Positions 56,548 to 64,000 of a DNA stretch of 64,000 bases are shown piece by piece. The position numbers were made by a program, and so were the translations under genes. Below the pieces are notes generated by a model, which searched no databases, had not been told where the DNA came from, and saw only the letters and a program-made list of their open reading frames with translations. Source of the DNA: Ipomoea triloba (lineage: Eukaryota > Streptophyta > Magnoliopsida > Solanales > Convolvulaceae); the NCBI RefSeq assembly GCF_003576645.1, contig NC_044919.1, positions 18,500,083-18,564,082 of the forward strand. Reading direction: 5' to 3'. Each line of letters begins with the position of its first letter. Positions within the stretch are counted from its first letter, which is position 1.

Positions 56548-59500
56548 CTTGCTTGCAGGACGCCAGGGACGTATGGTTCATTGACAGTGGATGTTCGAGA
56601 CATATGACGGGAAATCTATCTTTACTAGAGAACATCCATCCTATCGAAGGTCCCTTGGTAACATTTGGAGACAACGAGAAGAAAGGACGCACGAAGGCTG
56701 TTGGTGAAATTCATAAGAATGAATTGGTAATCAAGGAGGTATCCTATGTTGAAGGACTTAAGTTCAACCTCCTTAGCACGAGTCAATTCTGTGACAAGGG
56801 CTATAAAGTTATCATCACCAAAAGCAAGTGCCGGATTATACAAGAGGAATCTCTCGAAGTCGTCCTGGAAGCAGCAAGGAAAGGAAATATGTACATAGTG
56901 GATTGGAAATCTGCCAAACCATCCCTATGTATGCTAGCAAGGAGCAAAGAAGATTTATGCTGGGATTAGCATAGTAAGCTCAGCCACCTGAACTTCAAAA
57001 CCATCAACAAGCTTACTAAGAGGAACCTTGTGGAAGGACTGCCCAAAGTCACGTTTCGAAAGGACAAACTCTGTGAGGCATGTCAACGCTGTAAACAGAT
57101 CAAACCCTCTTTCAAAAACAAAGCCGAGACATCATCTACCAGACCATTAAGTCTCCTTCATATGGACTTGTTTGGCCAGGTGGATCTACCCAGCATGAGA
57201 GGAAGGAAGTACACTCTTGTGGTAGTAGATGACTACACAAGATTCACCTGGACCGTGTTCTTAACCAAGAAGAGCGAGACAAAAGTTGCCCTACCAAATC
57301 TTTTGAAGCAAGTTCAAGTTGAAAAGGATGTATCGATACTAAAGATTCGGTCTGATCAAGGTGGAGAGTTCGTTAATCAGGTAATCGAGAGCTACTGCAA
57401 CGAGTACGGGATTCATCATCAACTATTAGCTGCTCGAACACCTCAACAGAATGGGGTTGCTGAAAGGAGAAACAGAACTCTTAAGGAAGCAGCAAGGACC
57501 ATGCTCTCACAAGCCAACATCTCACATGAATTTTGGGCAGAAGCAATCAACACAGCATGCTATACCCAAAATCGGTCCTTGATCGTGAAAGGTATTGGAA
57601 AAACTCCATACGAGTTATGGAATGGGAGGAAACCGAATGTAAGCTACTTTCACACATTCGGGTGCAAATGCTATGTCCACAACAATGGGAAGACTCAACT
57701 AAGAACCTTTGATGAGAAGGCAGATGATGGAGTATTTCTGGGATACTCATCGACAAGTAAAGCATTCAGAGTCTTCAACAAGCGGAGATTGGTGGTTGAA
57801 GAATCCATACATGTTTCTTTTGATGAAAGAGCATCGACAGACCAACCATCAAAGTCAAAGGAAGCAGCTGAAAGTTTTGAGGAAGTTCAGCCGGAATCGA
57901 TCGAGAGATCAGACTTACCTCTCGATGGGAAGCAGTCGATAGTTCGAGACGTAGCAGAACTCCAGTCAGAATCAGATGATGAAGAAATTACCAAGAAGAA
58001 AGCTTCTAGCTCAGTTGATCTAATCCAGATCTCAGATGATCAACCCACTACTCAACCTACAACGGAGGTACCAACTGAGGAACCACAACCTGATCTAAGA
58101 TGGCTGAGAAGTCACCCCGCTGGTCAAGTAATTGGAGATGTTCGTGACAAAGTTCGAACCAGATCAGCATATCGAGAAAGCATGCTTGCTTGCTTTCTAT
58201 CCCAAATAGAGCCTAAGGTGATTGATGAGGCTCTAAGTGATCCAGATTGGGTGCAAGCCATGCAAGAGGAACTTCATCAGTTTGAAAGGAACGACGTGTG
58301 GGGACTAGTTCCGAGACCTCATCATCAGAATGTCATTGGCACAAAGTGGGTTTTCAGAAACAAGATGAATGAGGATGGAGTCATTGTTAGGAACAAGGCC
58401 AGACTTGTTGCTAAAGGATATTGCCAGGAGGAAGGAATAGATTTTGATGAAACCTTCGCTCCAGTGGCACGTCTCGAAGCCATACGCATCTTTCTCGCAT
58501 ATGCCGCCTTCAAAGATTTCAAAGTGTATCAAATGGATGTCAAGAGCGCTTTTTTGAACGGACTTCTTGAAGAAGAGGTGTACGTTGAACAACCTCCGGG
58601 TTTCTTGAAGGACGTGGGAGCTGACAAAGTATACAAGTTGAAGAAGGCACTTTACGGTTTGAAACAAGCTCCGAGAGCTTGGTATGATACTTTATCCTCT
58701 TTTCTACTTCAATGTGGGTTCACCAAAGGCCTAGTGGACAAAACATTGTTTAGAATTAAGGATGGGGATCATATATTATTGGTGCAAATCTATGTGGACG
58801 ATATCATCTTCGGGAGTACCAATCCAAACTTGTGCGAGAAGTTCTCTAGTTTGATGAAAGGGAAGTTCGAGATGAGCATGATGGGAGAGCTCAATTACTT
58901 CCTTGGACTACAAGTGAGACAACTTAATGAAGGCATCTTCATCAACCAGGAGAAATACACCAAGGATCTGCTCAGGAAATACAATATAGAAGGGAAATCC
59001 TCAGTCAAAGTACCCATGGGAACCTCTCTACGCATCGACGTCGACAGTGAAGGTCGAGAGGTCGATCAGACTACGTATCGAGGTATCATCGGATCTCTTC
59101 TTTATTTAACTGCTAGTAGACCAGATATATCCTTTGCAGTAGGTGTATGTGCTAGATTTCAGGCAAGTGCTAAGGAGAGTCACTTAAATGCATCTAAAAG
59201 GATTCTTAGATATCTCAAGGGTACGCAAAGTGTTGGACTTTGGTATTCGAGAGGTGGATCTTTCGAACTAATGGGATATTCAGATGCGGACTTTGCCGGT
59301 TGTAAAATTGATCGGAAGAGCACATCGGGGACATGTCAGTTTCTAAGTGGAAGACTTGTCTCATGGTTTAGCAAGAAACAGCATTCGATAGCTACAAGCA
59401 CCGCTGAGGCATAATATGTAGCAGCTGGAAGTTGTTGTGCTCAAATTTTATGGATGAAGCAACAGTTACTGGATTATGGTGTTGAATGTAAAGAGGTTAA

Positions 59501-59735
59501 GATTATGTGTGACAACACAAGTGCCATAGCTATCACTCAGAATCCAGTGTTACACTCAAGGACAAAACACATCGATATAAAGTATCACTTCATCCGAGAT
59601 CATGTTGAGAAAAAGGACATAACTTTGGAATATGTTGCAACGGAGGAGCAACTAGCAGATATTTTCACAAAAGCGTTGTGTGAAAATAGATTCTCTCAAC
59701 TAAGGTTAGAATTAGGAATGATAGAATTGGGTTGA
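56544..59735 (+). pseudogene. pol of the SIRE-type element (two nonsense codons)
   Basis: One frame. Protease with WFIDSGCSRHMTGN (catalytic DSG) at about 56573; integrase finger (H...SHLN...CEACQRC), then [21 protein letters not shown] and [15 protein letters not shown] with D-D-E; reverse transcriptase from [32 protein letters not shown] to [11 protein letters not shown] (about 58790); RNase H with [19 protein letters not shown] and a final TKHIDIKYHFIRDHV...LADIFTKAL. TAG at 56967-56969 replaces an expected Trp before the integrase finger. TAA at 59412-59414 replaces an expected Glu in the EA-Y-AA RNase H motif. Otherwise intact, so the insertion is fairly young. Confidence 0.93.
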
Positions 59736-59938
59736 ATGGTCTAATCTTATCTTCTTGTATTAAGTGCCATGAACTGTTTCGCATGTGAGGAGCGGTTTCA
59801 TCAACTTTATGGCAGTCTTGGAGTTACACAGCATTGAATGGTCATTCATATAGCATCCCGTGACTCTACAGTGCTAAGTTTTTTTTTTGGGCTATAAATA
59901 GAGGGGTTTTCTAAGCAAGTTTATGTCATCGACTTCTT

Positions 59939-60298
59939 CATGGAGAAGAAGAAAGGAAAAGATGACGTACCATACTAGTATAGGGGAAGGAAATCAGCAG
60001 TCAAGTCCAAAGACTTTCAAGGAGAAAACTATCCAGAATCAACTAAGGGTGAACAGATTGCGGAGCTTCCTGATAATCCAAGTAAGCATCCTATTCCCAT
60101 CCAAGGTGAATGGATCCCCAAATGCGAGAAGATCCACAATGGTGGGATACTGGAGTCAGGAGAAGAGTCCCGTATAAGTGGGACTCCTATAGCTGCACAC
60201 TCTGGAAAAGGCTCTCCCTCAACCAAATGGAGAACCAAGGGAAAGGGAGATGGAGCCTGTGAGGAGGGCAGCAGCAGAGAAAAGAACAAGAAGGAGTA
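59939..60298 (+). pseudogene. Possible accessory ORF after pol, SIRE-type element
   Basis: Frame from ATG 59939 (MEKKKGKDDVPY), a TAG at 59975-59977, then about 105 codons of hydrophilic, Lys/Glu/Ser-rich sequence (GEQIAELPDNPSKHPIPIQG, EWIPKCEKIHNGGILESGEE) to a TAG at 60296-60298. No domain recognised. SIRE elements often carry extra ORFs here. A competing frame (59923-60177) is less protein-like. Shown once; the copy at 62259-62618 is the assembly repeat. Confidence 0.35.
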
Positions 60299-60299
60299 G

Positions 60300-60300
60300 N
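60300..60300. other. Single-N scaffold join
   Basis: One N followed by an exact repeat of sequence starting 2320 bp upstream; see 60301-62619. Confidence 0.95.
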
Positions 60301-62619
60301 GAAGAAATTACCAAGAAGAAAGCTTCTAGCTCAGTTGATCTAATCCAGATCTCAGATGATCAACCCACTACTCAACCTACAACGGAGGTACCAACTGAGG
60401 AACCACAACCTGATCTAAGATGGCTGAGAAGTCACCCCGCTGGTCAAGTAATTGGAGATGTTCGTGACAAAGTTCGAACCAGATCAGCATATCGAGAAAG
60501 CATGCTTGCTTGCTTTCTATCCCAAATAGAGCCTAAGGTGATTGATGAGGCTCTAAGTGATCCAGATTGGGTGCAAGCCATGCAAGAGGAACTTCATCAG
60601 TTTGAAAGGAACGACGTGTGGGGACTAGTTCCGAGACCTCATCATCAGAATGTCATTGGCACAAAGTGGGTTTTCAGAAACAAGATGAATGAGGATGGAG
60701 TCATTGTTAGGAACAAGGCCAGACTTGTTGCTAAAGGATATTGCCAGGAGGAAGGAATAGATTTTGATGAAACCTTCGCTCCAGTGGCACGTCTCGAAGC
60801 CATACGCATCTTTCTCGCATATGCCGCCTTCAAAGATTTCAAAGTGTATCAAATGGATGTCAAGAGCGCTTTTTTGAACGGACTTCTTGAAGAAGAGGTG
60901 TACGTTGAACAACCTCCGGGTTTCTTGAAGGACGTGGGAGCTGACAAAGTATACAAGTTGAAGAAGGCACTTTACGGTTTGAAACAAGCTCCGAGAGCTT
61001 GGTATGATACTTTATCCTCTTTTCTACTTCAATGTGGGTTCACCAAAGGCCTAGTGGACAAAACATTGTTTAGAATTAAGGATGGGGATCATATATTATT
61101 GGTGCAAATCTATGTGGACGATATCATCTTCGGGAGTACCAATCCAAACTTGTGCGAGAAGTTCTCTAGTTTGATGAAAGGGAAGTTCGAGATGAGCATG
61201 ATGGGAGAGCTCAATTACTTCCTTGGACTACAAGTGAGACAACTTAATGAAGGCATCTTCATCAACCAGGAGAAATACACCAAGGATCTGCTCAGGAAAT
61301 ACAATATAGAAGGGAAATCCTCAGTCAAAGTACCCATGGGAACCTCTCTACGCATCGACGTCGACAGTGAAGGTCGAGAGGTCGATCAGACTACGTATCG
61401 AGGTATCATCGGATCTCTTCTTTATTTAACTGCTAGTAGACCAGATATATCCTTTGCAGTAGGTGTATGTGCTAGATTTCAGGCAAGTGCTAAGGAGAGT
61501 CACTTAAATGCATCTAAAAGGATTCTTAGATATCTCAAGGGTACGCAAAGTGTTGGACTTTGGTATTCGAGAGGTGGATCTTTCGAACTAATGGGATATT
61601 CAGATGCGGACTTTGCCGGTTGTAAAATTGATCGGAAGAGCACATCGGGGACATGTCAGTTTCTAAGTGGAAGACTTGTCTCATGGTTTAGCAAGAAACA
61701 GCATTCGATAGCTACAAGCACCGCTGAGGCATAATATGTAGCAGCTGGAAGTTGTTGTGCTCAAATTTTATGGATGAAGCAACAGTTACTGGATTATGGT
61801 GTTGAATGTAAAGAGGTTAAGATTATGTGTGACAACACAAGTGCCATAGCTATCACTCAGAATCCAGTGTTACACTCAAGGACAAAACACATCGATATAA
61901 AGTATCACTTCATCCGAGATCATGTTGAGAAAAAGGACATAACTTTGGAATATGTTGCAACGGAGGAGCAACTAGCAGATATTTTCACAAAAGCGTTGTG
62001 TGAAAATAGATTCTCTCAACTAAGGTTAGAATTAGGAATGATAGAATTGGGTTGAATGGTCTAATCTTATCTTCTTGTATTAAGTGCCATGAACTGTTTC
62101 GCATGTGAGGAGCGGTTTCATCAACTTTATGGCAGTCTTGGAGTTACACAGCATTGAATGGTCATTCATATAGCATCCCGTGACTCTACAGTGCTAAGTT
62201 TTTTTTTTGGGCTATAAATAGAGGGGTTTTCTAAGCAAGTTTATGTCATCGACTTCTTCATGGAGAAGAAGAAAGGAAAAGATGACGTACCATACTAGTA
62301 TAGGGGAAGGAAATCAGCAGTCAAGTCCAAAGACTTTCAAGGAGAAAACTATCCAGAATCAACTAAGGGTGAACAGATTGCGGAGCTTCCTGATAATCCA
62401 AGTAAGCATCCTATTCCCATCCAAGGTGAATGGATCCCCAAATGCGAGAAGATCCACAATGGTGGGATACTGGAGTCAGGAGAAGAGTCCCGTATAAGTG
62501 GGACTCCTATAGCTGCACACTCTGGAAAAGGCTCTCCCTCAACCAAATGGAGAACCAAGGGAAAGGGAGATGGAGCCTGTGAGGAGGGCAGCAGCAGAGA
62601 AAAGAACAAGAAGGAGTAG
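60301..62619 (+). repeat. Exact repeat of 57981-60299 (probable unmerged contig overlap)
   Basis: 2319 bp appear identical to 57981-60299 wherever compared, including the TAA in RNase H (61732-61734 versus 59412-59414), with the constant offset of 2320. It contains a second copy of the pol C-terminal half (to 62055) and of the accessory region. After 62619 new sequence follows. Treat as one locus. Confidence 0.9.
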
Positions 62620-63457
62620 CCACCTCTAGTTCTGTTATTAGGATAAATAGGACTTTAGAAGGCTAGTTCCTGTTCTAACGTTAGATTCCTATAAGGCTAT
62701 CCAAGGCCAAACAAAAGTTTCTAGGGAATCTAATAGAATATTGATTCATATGTAATGTATGTGGAAATCACTAAATGAACTTAAGGAAATGTTCCAAGTG
62801 ATATCTTTTGGATGAATCAATCTTGTTTCTATCATCGCAATCTGTGTTCGAAAGGTAGTTCGAGAGATACATGATCAGTTTGCCTATATACGTTATGTCT
62901 CGAAGAAGGGTAGTTCGAGAGATCACCTCGAAAGATAACAAACTGACTTTCTATGTAGCTCTAGATGGAGGAATAAGGAGGGTTAGGGATCAATCACTCA
63001 GGGGGAAGATCCTTAACCATTTGAATGCGTTGCTATTAGATATTCCAGATCAAAACGGAGGAATAAGGAGGTTTAGGGATCAATCACTCAGGGGGAAGAT
63101 CCTTAAACTAGTATCGACGAAGTGTTCACCTTCGAAAGGTGAAACTAATGAATTCAACAGATATATGTGGAACGGCTACTTTAGAAATTAATGATCAGCC
63201 ACGTGGTCTTCGGTTACCGACGGTTTTCCATGCTTAAAGGCACTATCTTAATTAGTGGGAGAATGCTCATAAAGATATATTATCTTATCAAACCCACCTA
63301 AACCGCCTCATACACTTTCTCAAAAATACCCTTACCATAAGTTACAAGCAGACCGTTATAAGGGGTATTTCTGACCTTTCACTCTTTTAAATCAACCGGA
63401 TCACTAGACGGGTCAAACTCTCAACCCTACCCACATATCCAACCCAAATCCACATGA
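62620..63457 (+). other. Noncoding post-pol region of the SIRE-type element
   Basis: No convincing gene. Contains TCGAGAGAT-type motifs (62860-62935) like those of the LTR and a 50-bp direct repeat (62967-63016 and 63057-63106). Confidence 0.5.
62967..63106. repeat. 50-bp direct repeat, 90-bp spacing
   Basis: GGAGGAATAAGGAGGKTTAG through GGGGAAGATCCTTAA occurs at 62967-63016 and 63057-63106 with a single mismatch. Confidence 0.9.
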
Positions 63458-63464
63458 TATAAAA
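63458..63464 (+). promoter_or_regulatory. TATA box upstream of the accessory ORF
   Basis: TATAAAA, 108 bp upstream of the ATG at 63572, in a C/A-rich stretch typical of plant core promoters. Inferred only from sequence. Confidence 0.4.
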
Positions 63465-63571
63465 GCCAAATCCATCATCCTTACCCGGATTCAAGCTCAA
63501 ACCAAATACCCAAAAATCCCCAAATTCCAAATACTGTACACATTCCCTCCAAAACATCAAAGCTTTCATCA

Positions 63572-63908
63572 ATGGCGTCCGAATCTTCAACCTCATCTTC
63601 CGAAGCATACCAGAGGGAGCTGGATCACATACGCACTCAAATCAAGCAAGTCAAGGCGGGGAGTATCCTTGACAGAAATGGATTCGTCACTCACTCGACG
63701 AACCCGAAGATGACAGAGAAGGTCCTAACAAAGTTCGAGAAGGCAGGGCTGATGAAGTACATGACACATGACTATCGGACCATCCATGACCTCGACTTCA
63801 CCGAATGGTTCGCGAATGCTAAGGTCATAAAGGGCGCAATTGAGAGCCGCTTCAACGAAATCCACATCACAACCTCTGTTGGTGACCTAAGGGCAGCATT
63901 CGACTTTG
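63572..63908 (+). CDS. Accessory ORF of the SIRE-type element, N-terminal part (runs into an N)
   Basis: ATG 63572 opens 112 codons without a stop, up to the N at 63909. The start MASESSTSSSEAYQRELDHI is Ser-rich, then helical. The later part (KVLTKFEKAGLMKYM, DLDFTEWFANAKVIKGAIES, ITTSVGDLRAAFDF) has the F...FFANA.V..G.I.S...I.......L...F pattern of plant transposon accessory proteins related to the putative plant transposon protein/ATHILA ORF1 group. I do not know its role. It is the second post-pol frame and seems undamaged as far as seen. A TATA box lies 108 bp upstream. Confidence 0.55.
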
Positions 63909-64000
63909 NATGGATCCCCAAATGCGAGAAGATCCACAATGGTGGGATACTGGAGTCAGGAGAAGAGTCCCGTATAAGTGGGACTCCTATAGCTGCACAC
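63909..64000 (+). other. Second single-N join followed by repeated sequence
   Basis: N at 63909. 63910-64000 repeats 60110-60200 (and 62430-62520) with a constant offset, so another contig start overlaps the same element. Confidence 0.9.

Larger units (their letters stand above)
52437..64000 (+). mobile_element. SIRE-type Ty1-copia element (5' LTR to beyond window; contains assembly repeats)
   Basis: 5' LTR (52437-54194), tRNA-Met PBS, large gag with zinc knuckle and coiled coil, pol (protease, integrase, reverse transcriptase, RNase H), and post-pol accessory ORFs. Gag of this size and an additional region after RNase H are features of the SIRE/Maximus group. The window ends before the 3' LTR. 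Real sequence is interrupted by N joins at 60300 and 63909 that repeat earlier sequence. It inserted into the Tat element pol. Confidence 0.85.

Noticed and set aside
56540..56550. Programmed -1 frameshift between gag and pol of the SIRE-type element
   Set aside because: No slippery heptamer or downstream structure could be argued, and the copy has other frameshifts; an ordinary mutation or a normal overlap is as likely.
60301..62055. Second pol gene as a separate element
   Set aside because: Identical to 57981-59735, including its nonsense codon, directly after a single N; treated as assembly overlap.

Overview
This is a repeat-dense stretch of a flowering-plant nuclear genome, probably a eudicot. 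The evidence is plant-specific families: Athila/Tat and Tekay-type Ty3-gypsy LTR elements, SIRE-type Ty1-copia, a MuDR/MULE DNA transposon with its transposase, plant mobile domain (PMD) and ATHILA ORF1-type proteins, and AT-rich GT-AG introns. I see no intact host gene. The only host-like sequence is a broken CCDC174-like fragment near 44.2-44.6 kb. No rRNA, tRNA gene or CRISPR array was seen.

Layout, left half. Positions 1-20965 look like the right-hand arms of a four-deep nest: a Tekay-type element (1-1744) inside element A (plus, to 7052), inside element B (minus, 7053-14619), inside element C (minus, 14620-20965). A, B and C are related Athila-like elements. B, the most complete, has a 5' LTR, a tRNA-Asp primer binding site, one gag-protease reading frame and a second reading frame of the ATHILA ORF1 type, but no reverse transcriptase, RNase H or integrase. 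They are therefore probably mobilised in trans. The second ORF has what looks like its own promoter: a GC-rich block of CACACGCGTGTG palindromes, then TTTAAAA, a short leader exon and a GT-AG intron just before the ATG. B and C keep the intron. A has lost it exactly at the splice junction, as expected if spliced RNA had been reverse transcribed. Several short hairpins and polypurine-like motifs are shared by A, B and C.

Middle. Positions 20966-24183 hold a roughly 95-bp tandem repeat and two nested solo LTRs (duplications GATTT and CCTAT). Positions 24184-30704 are a copia remnant carrying an internally deleted Athila-like element (26945-30565) with another solo LTR inside it. A copia LTR (30705-40366) is split by an 8.3-kb MULE (30987-39311) with roughly 214-bp terminal inverted repeats, a 10-bp target duplication, a decayed transposase and a GRF zinc-finger/membrane protein gene. 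The MULE itself received a 2.5-kb Tekay-type solo LTR (duplication ACATA) and an Athila-like solo LTR.

Right half. Positions 40367-45520 are mostly unassigned, with an RNase H remnant, a captured gene fragment and low-complexity tracts. Positions 45521-52436 are a Tat-lineage gypsy element on the minus strand, with an antisense PMD/coiled-coil gene downstream of pol. It is cut by a SIRE-type copia element (52437 to the window end) with LTR, PBS, gag, pol and accessory ORFs. Single-N joins at 60300 and 63909 are flanked by exactly repeated sequence and are best read as unmerged contig overlaps; a 792-bp N gap lies in the SIRE LTR. Nearly all reading frames carry nonsense mutations. Several are C-to-T changes in CG or CHG contexts, as expected of methylated, silenced repeats.
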